NCBI RefSeq assembly: GCF_945859705.1
Contig: NC_079136.1
Location: 86,304,867-86,368,866, forward strand
Length of the DNA: 64,000 bases
Origin: Episyrphus balteatus
Lineage: Eukaryota > Arthropoda > Insecta > Diptera > Syrphidae
Direction: 5' to 3'
The notes below the pieces were generated by a model. That model searched no databases and was not told the origin of the DNA. It saw nothing but the letters and a program-made list of their open reading frames with translations. Below are positions 43,725-55,100 of this stretch, in pieces (position 1 is the stretch's first letter; each line of letters starts with the position of its first letter). Position numbers and translations under genes: made by a program.

Positions 43725-44487
43725 TAAACAAAATAAAACAAACAAAAAAAACAAAACTTAAACCAACGCATAGAAAGCTGTTAAAATGAGATATACATAA
43801 ATTTGGGATAGAGAAGAATCGAATTTTTTCAATAATTCAAATTTCTTCAATAATCATAATATTATATAGAAATTACTTTGATAGTATTGTTTGTACCTAA
43901 AAATACGAAACATTTGATTTATTTGCCAAAGGAACCAAAATTCTTTCAAAATAACATCCAAGTTTTTTCTGGATAGATGTTAACATTAGTTTTTATACAT
44001 ATATTTTTTTTAATTTGTTGATTCTTCTTATTTTAGGTACCTTTACTCTCTCCCGTGCTCCCAAGGAATGTATTGTTCTAAATTCAACTGAAACAAAAAA
44101 AAAAACAAAACAAATCCTATTTATTGATAATTATGTTAATTATATAACCTGCAACCCCCAATTTGTTTTTAATATTGATAATTATAAGAAGTAGCTTTTA
44201 GATATATATCGTTTTTAAGTCAGTCTACAAACAGTACGTTTACGTAAAATAAAAGCAAACAACAAAATCATTTTGTTCACAATTGGAATTAATTAATGAT
44301 TTTTTTTTAATGCATTGGGTTAGTCGTAAGTATGTTGTTCTTATCGATACTTTTTCTCAAGAATGACAAATTTTCCAAAAATCATTTTTTGGTGGAAATT
44401 TACATTTTCTAAGATCAAGCCGGCGAACCTCAGCCGGATCAGATGTGTACATATGAGCATTACTATAATCTCGACATTGAAATTGCG
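43725..44487. other. 3' UTR and flank of NAA25
   Basis: It holds AATAAA at 43732 and 44248. The second is the more likely functional site, because the first is only 8 nt after the stop. No gene otherwise. Confidence 0.4.
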
Positions 44488-44580
44488 GTTGGCAATGGTG
44501 CAATGGATGTAGTGCTTGACTGCTAACATAGAGGTGTGGGTTCGAGCCCAACATACAAACTCTCTCTTTCTCTTTAATAT
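44488..44580 (+). other. tRNA-like segment (SINE candidate)
   Basis: TTGGCAATGGTGCAATGG resembles a pol III A box. GTGTGGGTTCGAGCCCAACA contains a B box (GGTTCGAGCCC) with a partly pairing T stem, followed by a CT-rich tail. No acceptor stem closes. It is probably the head of a tRNA-derived SINE. Confidence 0.4.
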
Positions 44581-44755
44581 TGAGAAATATAAACTCAAAA
44601 AGTCTGCTTTAAATACATACATACATATATTTTATCATTTATAATTTAAATTATGCTTAAACATACAAATTATGGTAACAATATCTTATTGTTGCGGTAC
44701 GAGAGGTTATAGTGGTGTCGAATATTATTAGGCTAAGAAATATTTATTTGATTTA

Positions 44756-47700
44756 TTATAAAGGTTCACTTTTTAATAGCAATTTAGTCGCTTGCGGATC
44801 ATTTTGATGCTGTAAAGTTTGAAGATGGGCCCGTAAGTGATGTAGTTGAGAGAATCTCTTTCCACAAAGATCACATCTAAATTTAAATAGATTAAAATTT
44901 AAATGTTGGTAAAAAGTAATAAAATAGAAATATTTATTACTTACGTAAACGGTTTTTCTCCTGTATGAGTCATCATGTGTACTTTAAGAACATTTGAATA
45001 TGTAAAGGATTTTCCACATGATTCGCATTTGTATGGCCGTTCATTTGTGTGGATTCTATTTAATAAAGAAAATAAGCAATAAGTCTAAAGGGGACTTTAA
45101 AATTTAAAATAAAAGTAAATGTTTATTTAAATAAAATAAACAGCCCTATTTTGCTATTCGATTCACGTGAAAGTCTAAAATAAGAAGCGTATAAATGGGG
45201 GTTTAAATTAACCTTAAGCAATTTTTTTTTCTTTAGAATTTCTAGAACAAGCGGAAACAACGCTTTGCTTTCGAAGTTTTTCAAAGCCAGTTTGACGTGA
45301 TAAATAAAGGAAATCTTTCAATTCACGTGAATCGAATAGCAGAATAGGGCTGAAAATCTTTGTTTCCAGGCACCATGTTATATGCCCATATAAAAATTTG
45401 TAAGAGTATAAAAGGGGTGTTGGGGTCATGTTTTGAACCAATAACTAAAAAGACATCGTCTTGCATTGGTTTATAAACTTTTTTAACTGATTTGTTAAGT
45501 ATTTTAAAAGAACACGCCATTAATTACGACATTAAATTAAATTTTTTCATTGCATTATTCATCCTTTAGTTATTTGGATATTCTACATTTTTTCTCTTCA
45601 CCAATTTACATTACACCCCAAAGTACACAATATAAAACTTCAAAAGTTGTCCTTGAATCGATCATATTGCAATCATCCGCCATTCTGAACAGTCAGTTTA
45701 CATCTACCGGTCCTAGTTCTAAAGTTAGTAGTCAAATCAGTATCAACTTATTTCTTCACCCAAGTACTAGGTCCCAATACTGTCAATTTAGCACAGAGTA
45801 CTGGTCCTTAAAATCAGCTAGTACCTATTTTATTATTTATATGCGTGAGAGGCAATCAAACCAATTCATAGTGACGACAAATACGTTCGTCTACTGGCAT
45901 TTTTGGGGTTTTATAAAAAAAAATTACAAGTACCATGCAGTTTTATTTATATTTTGTGTTAAAAGAATACAAGACTCTATGGACTCAATTCTCATTGGAA
46001 ATCAAAATTTCTTTACTATTCGATAGCAGTCGTTTTGAATAAAATTAAGAATTGAATTTGAAAAAAAAAAAAAAAATTAAAAGATTTACATACCTTTCAT
46101 GTTTCACGTTAGTGGATCTATCTGCAAATGTTCGGTCACAGTATTGGCACTTGTAAGGTCTCGCACCTGTATGTGATCTCATATGACGTGTAAGTTGAAA
46201 ATTCAACGCAAATGCTTTTTTACAAATCCTTTAATATAAAAAAGAAAGAATTTTAATTCAACAATATTCAAATAACACAGACAAAAACTTACTCGCACTC
46301 AAATGGTTTTTCTCCACGATGTCTGCGCATATGTGCTTCTAAGCAATATCGCCGCTGATACGTATTCCCGCATACCTCACAAATGTGTGTCTGTTTTTTG
46401 TTTGTTTTTATTACAGCCGTCCCATCTTCACCCATAGAAAGTGTTTTACGGGGTTTAACAGTTGGTTTCTGTTCCACTTCACTATCATCGTCAGAATAAG
46501 CTCCATTGTCTTTAAGTTCTTCATATGAATAATCTGAGTCGATTGCATCCTTATCATCTAATTCTTCCTTGGACACTTTTTGGTATTCTGTTTTAGTGGT
46601 CTAGAATAGAGATAGTCGAAATATTTAATTTATTTATTGTTATTATTACAATATAAATAAATTTATATAATAATTAAAAACTATTAAAGCACTAGCTTCC
46701 AGGAATTGCGGCTTGATATAATAGAAAATAGGTATTAAAAATAAAAAGTTATAAAACTATGTATGGAGCTGGCAGAGGTCTGTGAACTTCACAGATCTAA
46801 GTAACAAAGTTTTGTCATATAACAGATTCGATTTTAATTGTTGATTAAATTGTGTATACACTCTTAATGTTGCCAATAGAAGGTTTTGATAAGAGGTCGA
46901 TTAAATTTTTATCGAAAAACGATTTACATAGATCATTGATTTTAGTACATTCAAAGAATTTTTTGTTAAAATTGGACTGGATTAGCACAGATGGCAAGGT
47001 AAAGCGCTTTCTTTCTTTAGGAAATGACTATACGTCAGCCAAGTCGGAGGCGTAGGAAACATTTGTTAATTTTTTTTTTTTTTTCTTGTGGGGTACATAT
47101 TTTGAATAATGGTGTGTGTATGTGTCCCATTCTTCTTTTCTTTTATGTTCCCATTAAGCGTGGTACGCTGTTCGCGATAAATTTTAGCCGAGATAAAATT
47201 CCCATACAAGTTATCGATAATTTGTATGAGATCCATTTTAGCTCGGATAAAATTTATCGATTATTTGTATGGGAGCTAAAATTTATCTGGAACAGCGTAC
47301 CAGGCTAAAGTATTGATTGCTTTGAAGAAATCTCTTTTTGAAGGTGGAATTTGGGTTATATTTCCCATTTCAGAGGCGTTTTTCGCAGCGTTGTCTGCTA
47401 GATCGTTACCTTTAATACCAGAGTGTACAGGAACCCAAAGCAACACATTTTGTTTTTAAAGATGTTGTATTGAATTTTGATAATTGAGGGTTGGCATTCC
47501 CGATGGCTTTAAGAGTGGAATGCCTATCAGTGCGGATGAAAACATTTTTTTTAAAGTGAGATAGCTATTTCTGTGGCTTTAAGTATTGCATATGCTTTTT
47601 TTGAGTAAATTGAGAAATAATTTGGTAGTCTCACATCGTAGAAATTGATTGTTGGTTGGATATCAATATTACTAGTAGCGTGTAGGGCGATGTACATGGT

Positions 47701-49778
47701 CGAAAGATATTTGGTTGTTTTCTTTAGAAGTAATATTTTTTTGACATCTTCAATTAATGGAGATTTGAATTACTCACAAATAGCAGGTGCGAGGCAAGAT
47801 GTTAAAAGGTTTCTGCGGTGCTCAATCGACGGAAGGTTAGCTGGTAAGCATGTTTTTTATAGGTGTAGTTGGAAAGGCTTTCAAACTGCTTCTGATTGCG
47901 GAATGGTTACTTACTTACTTACTTAGGGTGACCAGCGCCGTAAGGCGGCTACAATCCGCTGTGGATTTGCGCCTCAACCAACAAGCTTCGCCAGCCAGCT
48001 CTATCCTTAGCTCGCTGCTTCCAGTTGCGCACGCCAAGTTGATTGAGGTCCCCTTCCACTTGGTTGCGCCACCTCAGACGAGGTCTTCCTCTACTGCGTC
48101 GTCCCTCTAGGTTGGAGTCGAAAACTTTCCGGGCCGGAGAGTTGTTGTTGATTGTGGAATGGTAAGATTGTTTAATTGAATCATTTATTTTCAAAACATG
48201 ATAAGTCCATGATTTTAAATTTTTTAGGGGAAGAAAAAAAACGTTTTATTTTCTTTTGATGTGTGTAGAAAAATTTATAAAAAATATATATTCTAGAACT
48301 TTTGCCTAGGTAGAGAATACCGTTTCGTTTTTAATTTTTGGAGCGATAGTTCAAAATATAAAAAATAAAAACGCTTTTGGACTTATCATACTTTGAAAAT
48401 AAACGGATGTGAAACTAGTTTTAAAATGGGTATACAAATTTGCTTTCATCCCCAGTCTATCACACAATTGTATTTGAGATTAAAATATAATGTCCAGAGT
48501 GCTTATTTAACTTTAAAGACGCTTTAAACTTACGATTTTAAGCCAGTAGCCTAATATAGCATTTACACATAAATTTTCAAAAGATGATAAGTCCGGGACT
48601 TATCCTGTTTTTTATACTAAAAAAAATATTTCGCGTAGCTGTAAAATCGGATATAATGTAGATGGAGTAAATACTTCATATTTTGAAGACAGACGTGGTT
48701 ATCCTTAGAATAACAATTAAGTAAAAAAAAAAAGAATTTTGAAAAAAGTTTTGAAAATAAATGATTCAATTGTGCCCATGATTATGAAAGTGGACTTAGT
48801 CACTTTTTGCATTGTTTGAAGAAAAACTTACATAATAATTTTCTTATAACGAGTTAGTTATATTTCTTTTATGAAATCACTAGAGGAGCAATAAAGAAGT
48901 TTATTTACTGCAATTTCGCTTTCAAATAAACTTTACCCCTTAAATAATAATTATTTTTAGGCTAGATTTGATGCCATTTTTAGGAGTGACTTAGTCCACT
49001 TTCATAATTAAGGGCACAATTATTTGAAGGGTTGATTTAGTTTATTTGCCGTAGATTACCAATCCACAGTCAATTTTAGATAATATTATACTATTAGTAA
49101 TATGAACAAGTGTATTTGGATGAACTACATTTTTTTTTTTGTAGGATAGAAGCTAGTTTCTTTTTGAGTAATGTACAATGGTTTTTAAACTGAATTTGTT
49201 AAATATAATGCCTAAAATATTTTTGTTGTTAACATTGGGTATTTGATATGAAAAATTAATGTTGAATGTATTATGTACAATTTACTTTTTTACAAACGTG
49301 TAAATGTTTACTTTTATAGATTGACTATTTTGTCAAGTTTAACAATGTTAATGACTAACAAAATATGAACTCACTGGTATTCGACTCAATGGTTTAATAT
49401 CCAACGTTTCTATGGTCTCCTCGTCTTCATAAGAAGTATCACCTTTTGATACAAATTCATGTAAATAATCATCAGAGTTTTGACAAATTATACGAAATTT
49501 GTGAGCAATGGACAAAAATGCATGGCATTTTTTACAGATCATTGTTGGAAATTCATAATTTTTTGATATCTTAAAATAAATTGAAAGGAAATTGGAATTA
49601 AAAAACAATAGGAAAATATAGAAGTAAAACAATTTTTGTATACTTTTATTCCGCCACAAGATTCTATTTTCATTGATATCGTCAAATTGTTTTCATCTTC
49701 TTCAAATATTGATTTCATATCATCTTCACTTGCTTGTAAACATATTCGGCATACTGATAAATCTATATTTACTTTCAT
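44756..49778 (-). CDS. ZAD-C2H2 zinc-finger protein 1, 334 aa, 6 exons
   Basis: A probable sequence-specific nuclear DNA-binding protein. Exons on the minus strand: 49778-49644, 49569-49375, 46600-46293, 46228-46094, 45055-44945 and 44876-44756; 1005 nt, phases 0, 0, 2, 2, 2. Residues 1-110 form a zinc-finger-associated domain (ZAD), an insect dimerisation module: CRIC at 10-13 and CKKC in exon 2. An acidic linker follows (DDKDAIDSDYSYEEL, YSDDDSEVE). Then come five C2H2 fingers: CEVCGNTYQRRYCLEAHMRR-H, CEICKKAF..., CQYCDRTF..., CESCGKSF... and CDLCGKRF.... The last finger has five residues between its histidines instead of three or four, which may alter zinc binding. It is head-to-head with the paralogue at 52161. 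Intron 2 is filled by an I-like retrotransposon. No name is assigned, since the ZAD family is large. Confidence 0.93.
45141..45352. mobile_element. MITE, CAGCCCTATTTTGCTATTCG termini, 212 bp, in ZAD gene 1 intron 4
   Basis: CAGCCCTATTTTGCTATTCG then ATTCACGTGA at the left; TCACGTGAATCGAATAGCAG then AATAGGGCTG at the right. A loose relative of the inner terminus (CTATTCGATTCGCGTGAATC) lies at 43,242. Confidence 0.85.
45353..46093. other. ZAD gene 1 intron 4, remainder
   Basis: Contains a 158-codon plus-strand ORF (45550-46026) with no recognisable domain, no signal peptide and no paralogue seen; probably chance. Confidence 0.35.
47158..47305. mobile_element. MITE, AGCCTGGTACGC family, copy 2, TAA duplication
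   Basis: GCGTGGTACGCTGTTCGCGA at the left and AACAGCGTACCAGGC at the right. TAA on both sides (47155-47157, 47306-47308). The interior CCCATACAAGTTATCGATAA is shared with copies at 14764 and 50122. It is inserted into the I-like retrotransposon. Confidence 0.9.
47907..48149 (-). mobile_element. RTE-like 3' end insertion with 13-bp target duplication
   Basis: The minus strand reads PARKVFDSNLEGRRSRGRPR then LRWRNQVEGDLNQLGVRNWK, an RT C-terminal tail common in RTE-like elements. GATTGCGGAATGG at the left and GATTGTGGAATGG at the right are the target duplication. It is strongly 5'-truncated and inserted in the I-like element. The 3' border is an ACTTACTTACTT simple repeat. Confidence 0.88.
48173..48412. 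mobile_element. MITE, CATTTATTTTCAAAACATG termini
   Basis: TTATTTTCAAAACATGATAA then GTCC is mirrored by GGACTTATCATACTTTGAAA then ATAA. It stands between the RTE fragment and the next MITE. Confidence 0.65.
48770..49019. mobile_element. MITE, TTGTGCCCATGATTATG termini, 250 bp
   Basis: TTGTGCCCATGATTATGAAA then GTGGACTTAGTCAC is mirrored by GTGACTTAGTCCACTTTCAT then AATTAAGGGCACAA. Confidence 0.8.
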
Positions 49779-50121
49779 TTTTATTTATTTATTTTTATTA
49801 AATTGTTTAATAAATAAATTTTATGTTTTTACACAAACAGTTTGACTTGACTTGACACACATAAAAAAAAAAACAAAAGTTGAAAATGCAGTTCAAATGG
49901 GAACGTTCAATGAAATTCAGACTAGACAAGAGACAATTTTTTTGTTTTGTACAGAATGGCGTTCTTTTTTGTATATTTTTTTTATTTAAAATGCTAAGGG
50001 ACCTCACACACTGGAATAGTACAGTAGTGGTATGGAAAAAGATAGCTCAAATTCTGACAAGATATACGAATGCGGAGTGGGGCAAAACTTTTGATGTTTA
50101 TAGCCTGTTTTCACTACATAA

Positions 50122-50269
50122 GCCTGGTACGCTGCTAGAGCTAAATTTTAGCTCCCATACAAATTATCGAAAATTTTTAGCCGAGATAAAATGGATCCCA
50201 TACAAGTTATCGATAACTTGTATGGGAATTTTATCTCAGCTAAATTTTAGCGCGAGCAGCGTACCAGGC
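50122..50269. mobile_element. MITE, AGCCTGGTACGC family, copy 3
   Basis: GCCTGGTACGCTGCTAGAGC at the left and GCGAGCAGCGTACCAGGC at the right. The interior has CCCATACAAGTTATCGATAA. It interrupts the left terminal repeat of the 50101 element only 21 bp in. Confidence 0.9.
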
Positions 50270-50370
50270 TATATCAAATGAGATAATTTCGCAAATGAGG
50301 TCAGTTCAGATTTCAAATTAAATTTTTTGTCTATACGATTTGACATTCGAAATGAAATAATTTGCCTAAC

Positions 50371-50555
50371 GGCCATATTATTCACTAGTTTAAAAAATAC
50401 ATCTGGATGTACCTAAACAATGTCAAATGTCAAAAATATATCCGATTCCATAATGTTCACTACTTAAATCCAAACGTAAATCCAATTTTTTAAATCCAAA
50501 GTTAAACTGCTCTCTGGAGGTCTGTTTAACTTTATAAATCCAGATGTAAAATTCA
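50371..50555. mobile_element. Partial GGCCATATTATTCAC MITE
   Basis: GGCCATATTATTCACTAGTT and ACATCTGGATGTAC match the complete copy at 26613. The right side keeps only AAATCCAGATGTAAAATTCA and lacks the terminal GAATAATATGGCC. Confidence 0.6.
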
Positions 50556-50566
50556 TTTTCACAGTA

Positions 50567-51090
50567 GGGGTATTCACGATCCGATGCAACTGGTCTAGTA
50601 TCATTGCAAAAGTGTAAAATCTTACAACGCACTACAACAACAAAATATACGGATTAAAATTTTACAACAGTCTTGCACTTTTGCTATACCCTAAACCTAT
50701 TGCAAAATAAAAATACAATAGAGTAAAATTATTTTTGACAGATGGCAGCTCACCGTCTCGTCGCCCATGATAAACAGTTTGTCTTTTTTATTCTATTTAT
50801 TATGGTTGTCGGCTTGTCGGTACTCATGTCCCGTAATTTAGTTTCTTTTGATGTAAAATAATTTGTGAAAATTAATTAACCCGAACAAAACAAAGAATTA
50901 AATTATAAAAAATGGAAAAAAAGAAGAAGCAACAGTGGAGGAACAACCCTGTTAAAAAAAAAAAACATCATGGATTTCATTCATGCTTCAATATTTACTA
51001 TAGATAAGAAAAGGGTCGTTCACGATCTATTGTAAAAAAATAAAATTTTACATTTTTACTAGGCCTGTCGCACCAGATCGTGAATACCCC
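50567..51090. mobile_element. MITE, GGGGTATTCACGATC termini, TA duplication, complete 524-bp copy
   Basis: GGGGTATTCACGATCCGATG at the left and CACCAGATCGTGAATACCCC at the right, with TA outside each. Interior includes GATGGCAGCTCACCGTC and GGAAAAAAAGAAGAAGCAAC. The same element, broken by an RTE insertion, is at 61818-63242. This makes it the intact reference for the empty site. Confidence 0.92.
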
Positions 51091-51610
51091 TAATTATTTA
51101 ATTATTTATCATTTGAAGGCAGTTGGGATAACTTTGAAGAAGATATTATTATAGGACTAGGTGAAGATGGACCAGAAATGTCCAGTTTATATATATGATA
51201 GCAATTCATAACTTAAAATTCTATTCACATCTTTTCATTTGTACAATTGGGCAGTAAATATCTTATTTTTATTTTTCAATTATTTTGGAGTCGTCACCAT
51301 ATAGAAATCATTAATAAACAAATTCAGATTTTTAGTTTGTTTATTTTTTTCTCTAACATTTCTTTCATTCAAACAAGCATGATTTGTTGTTATTTTTGAG
51401 TTGATTTTTCGCAATGAGCCAATAAAATTGAGTTTTTTGTTTATTTTGTTCTCAATTTTATTGGAATGGAGAAAATAAACTCAGAGTCAGGACTTTTGAT
51501 TTGAAACGACCTATACTTGGGTGTACCGTGTACCCTATAAATAATTGTCGAAATTATCTCATTTGGGTTCTAGTGAAAACAGGCCATTAAATTTTAGTCT
51601 GTCGATTGAA

Positions 51611-51992
51611 AGTACACATAAATAAGGTAATATATATATTCCGAAAAATGTCAAAATTTGTTTGTCAAAAAATGGGCACCAATTTGTCAGGCCGGCCTTT
51701 AATTTTTATATTTCAATCGCAGGAAATTTGTTTTTGTTTTAATTTATAAAATGTCATTTGAAAAAATTATAAATTGAAAAATAACAAATTTTCTGCGTGT
51801 TTCGTCTCGAAAAATAGTAAATAAATGTTAAAAAATTAGTTGTGTGAGTGGTTTTTCGGTTTTTGTGCGTTTTTCGTCTTTAATTTAAACAATTAGAATT
51901 ACGGTAGTTTGACATTGGTCGCCAAATTGTCACTTTTTTCACAATTTGGCGACCAATGTCAGTTCGGAATATATTACCTTTTTATGTGTACT
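51611..51992. mobile_element. TIR element, AGTACACATAAATAAGG termini, 382 bp
   Basis: AGTACACATAAATAAGGTAA then TATATATATTCCGAAAAATG is mirrored by GTTCGGAATATATTACCTTT then TTATGTGTACT. Its right end is 168 bp upstream of the ZAD gene 2 start codon. An inner palindrome (GGTCGCCAAATTGTCA / ACAATTTGGCGACC) sits near the right end. Confidence 0.75.
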
Positions 51993-52160
51993 GTGGATTG
52001 AACGAACCTATCCCTATTCAGAAAAATTTCAGTTACTTGAACACAGCTATTTATAATTGACATTTCATTTTATCTTCTCCCTTCTTCGTTCACAACTTCA
52101 CGTCACGCACGTTCATTTTCGTAAAACAATTCCAAACAAAATTTTGTACACAAAAAAATT

Positions 52161-55100
52161 ATGGAATCTGAAAAAAGTGAAATAAATTGGCAACTTATTT
52201 GCCGAATATGTTTACAAAGTTCAAATTCAGATATGAAATATATATTCGATGCATCCACTACAGCGGGTGAAGTAGATGTTGCTTCAAAAATCATTAAATG
52301 CGGTGGAGTCCCAGTGAGTTAACTTTACTTTCAATTAAATTATCTATTTTTCATCAATTTCACGAATCCTTTTATAAACAGGTTGAAATGTTGGATGGTA
52401 TGCCTGATCGAATATGCAATCAGTGCTTACTTGATCTAAACATAGCATTTACTTTCCAAAACACTTGTCAGGAATCTTATTATCACATGTTAAAGTTTAT
52501 AAAAACCAGAGAACAGGAACACCAAAAGAATGTCAAAATTGAAGAGTCTGAAGAACCAGAAGCAGAATTTATTAAAGTAGAAACAATCTATAATGATGAG
52601 GTTACCTTTTCTCCCGAAGTAACTTAAAAATTCTTTATTTGTTTAATTTAAAAAAAATTTAACATATTTCCCTCATAAAGGCTATTGATGAATCAGAGAC
52701 ATTGGACGATAGTTGTACTCTTGAAGATACAGTTCAATGTGAAGACGTTGAACAACTGCCAGATGAGACAGTTAAAGATCCCATTAAAACTGAATCTTCA
52801 CCTGCCAATAGTAAAAAAATCAAAAAACCAAGAAAAAGGTCGAAGAAAGAAAAAACGAATGAACCTAGAGGTCGAAAACCTAATCCAATTAATAAATTTA
52901 TCTGCCACATATGTGGAAATATTTATAGTGTCCAATCAAGACTTAGCCAACATATAAAACGGCATACAGAACAGAAAGAACATGAATGCGAGTAAGTTCT
53001 AACAAATATCAATTTTTTGCAAAAGTAACTAAGGCAGTGAAAAATAGTCACGGATTCTTGTCTTGTTCAGTGCAAGCAATTTTTTTTTACTATCTCCCCC
53101 GTTTAGGAGGGAAAGGCAATTTACAAAAAAATTACTAAAAACTAAAAAAATATCTTTATGATACTTGGTTTTTTTTTTACTTTTTTAAGCCTAGAGCGAA
53201 AAGAAATTTTCCATAAAAAATTTCGTTAACGAAATCTTGAACGAAAAATTTCGTTTTGCTTTTCGTTTTTCAGTACGCAGCTCTAGCGAAAAATATTCGT
53301 AGATTCTGTCGAGTATTCTGTCAAAGTCAAAATAAAAAAAATTCAAAATTTATTTAAAATCAAGAAAAATCAACAGATAATAATTTTCAAAGCAAGAAAT
53401 AAATGAATTAAAAGCGAAAAAACCGTCAACACTGCTCTTGGAGTCAAGAAAAATGCACAGAATAGTAAAAAGTAAGTGACAAATGAGTGAAAACTCTTCA
53501 ATTTTTCGCTAGAGCTGCCGCTGCGTACTGAAAAACGAAAAGCAAAACGAAATTTTTCGTTATCGAATTTTTGTATGGAAAATTTCGTTTCGCATCAGCA
53601 GCAGCGTACCAGGCTTTAGTACTTACAACTGCTTTGAACTACTTTTATCAACAGCCGAACCTAATTAAGAAGAAGTACCCAACCGTACAGTTTTTTACAG
53701 CGTGGCGGTGAAAAACTCCAAGAAAGAAAAAGCGATTGGTCCGGACGAAATACCCTTTAAGTTGGGGAAGAAGATGTCAGACATTGGGTTTAAATGGGGA
53801 TAAGCGCGAAAAAGACAGAATATATCTGCTGTCCATTTTCTGACCCAGGCGGCCCTATTCCGGACATTTACCTGAATGGGATAATACTTCCCAAGTGCGA
53901 AAAGTTCAAATATCTTTGATCAACAACCAAGTTTCTTGTGCTAATGACATCAACTTTAAAAAAAAGTGTAGGGTGGATGAAGTGGCGCGATAACTCTACC
54001 ATCTTCTGTGACCAAAAAATGTCCCCTAAACTGAGAATCCATTTCAAAAGGCGATAGCATACGACGTTCCAACGCAAACGCGAATAAGAGACTGGCCTTA
54101 AAACTCATGGAGAAGACAAATGCAACGACAACTGCATTTGGTTGGCCTTAGACATGGAACAATTCAAAACTGAGAATCCTGCCGACGTTTCCTGAGGTCA
54201 ACCCAGTGAACCTCACGAAGCAGTAGAGTAGCAGTAGGAGAGTTGTGATCCCATCCGAGATCATGCCTATTGGTGAAAATGGACAAGAAGACAAGACTGT
54301 GGATTTTAATTTCAATACAAAATTGACTAATTGAGCCAACTACCTCAATTAATTTCTTACGCCCATATTATTGACAAATTTCAAAACAAGTTTTATATCA
54401 AAACTTGTTTTGTGACGGCTTAAATTTGGAATACCTCGACCAATTGGCAATTAAACCGAAATTTTATTTAAGATTTTGTCTTCTAGATGTCAAATATCTC
54501 TATAATAGTGCCAAGTTTGGGAAAATTCACAACTTCTAACATTCACTTAACATGTTTTGAGATAAAACACGTTTTAAAATTAGTCAATAATATTATGGCC
54601 GTTATCAAAAACCGAAAACCATGTGTTCCTATGACTTCTAGTTTTTGAGAAATTTGAAAAATAGGATGTTTATTTTTTTGGCTGTATTCAATAACTTGGG
54701 CATTAACAGTGCCACCTAAAAAAATATCTTTGATATTTAAAACATACTTAGTTGGGAGCCTTGTGCGTCTTCAAAAAAACACTAGAGATCCCTTTTACCG
54801 GTAAGGAAACCACTGGTGGTTAAGGGAAATAAGTCTGAGGGGCTGGGTTGTTCTCACTCAGATCTCATTATTTAACGTGGGCAGGTAGGCGCTAATGCCA
54901 GCAGCTTTTTATTAAAAAGTACCCTGTCTAGTCCGCTTCACATTCGAAATGAGACTCGTTGAGCGTTATTTTAACTTTCTCATGTAAATAAAACTACATT
55001 TGAAATGTGTTGTAATATTTTTTTTTTTAAATTTTAGTCATTTTTTAGAAAATTCCCCCACCTTCCTAAACGGGGGGAGATAGACCACCTCCCATAGTTA

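Larger units (their letters stand above)
46850..49340 (-). mobile_element. I-like non-LTR retrotransposon with RNase H, decayed, riddled with insertions
   Basis: On the minus strand, 49,250-49,030 reads NKNILGIIFNKFSLKTIVHY and later TNSIILSKIDCGLVIYGK, the C-terminal RT region. 47,590-47,320 reads KAYAILKATEIAISL and VLLWVPVHSGIKGNDLADNA then AKNASEMG, a ribonuclease H domain with its HSGIKGNDLAD catalytic segment, as in the I clade. The reading frame is broken by stops and by at least four later insertions (47158-47305, 47907-48149, 48173-48412, 48770-49019). It occupies intron 2 of ZAD gene 1, in the same orientation as the gene. Confidence 0.8.
50101..51586. mobile_element. TIR element, TAGCCTGTTTTCACT termini, TTA duplication, three MITEs nested inside
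   Basis: Left TAGCCTGTTTTCACTACATA, continuing after the first nested MITE with TCAAATGAGATAATTTCG. Right end, reverse complemented: TGGCCTGTTTTCACTAGAAC then CCAAATGAGATAATTTCG. TTA flanks both ends (50098-50100, 51587-51589). It lies in the spacer between the two ZAD genes. It holds MITEs at 50122-50269, 50371-50555 and 50567-51090. Confidence 0.8.

Noticed and set aside
45550..46026. 158-aa plus-strand ORF in a ZAD gene 1 intron, with a TATA-like word upstream
   Set aside because: No domain, no signal peptide, no paralogue, and composition typical of A/T-rich intron.
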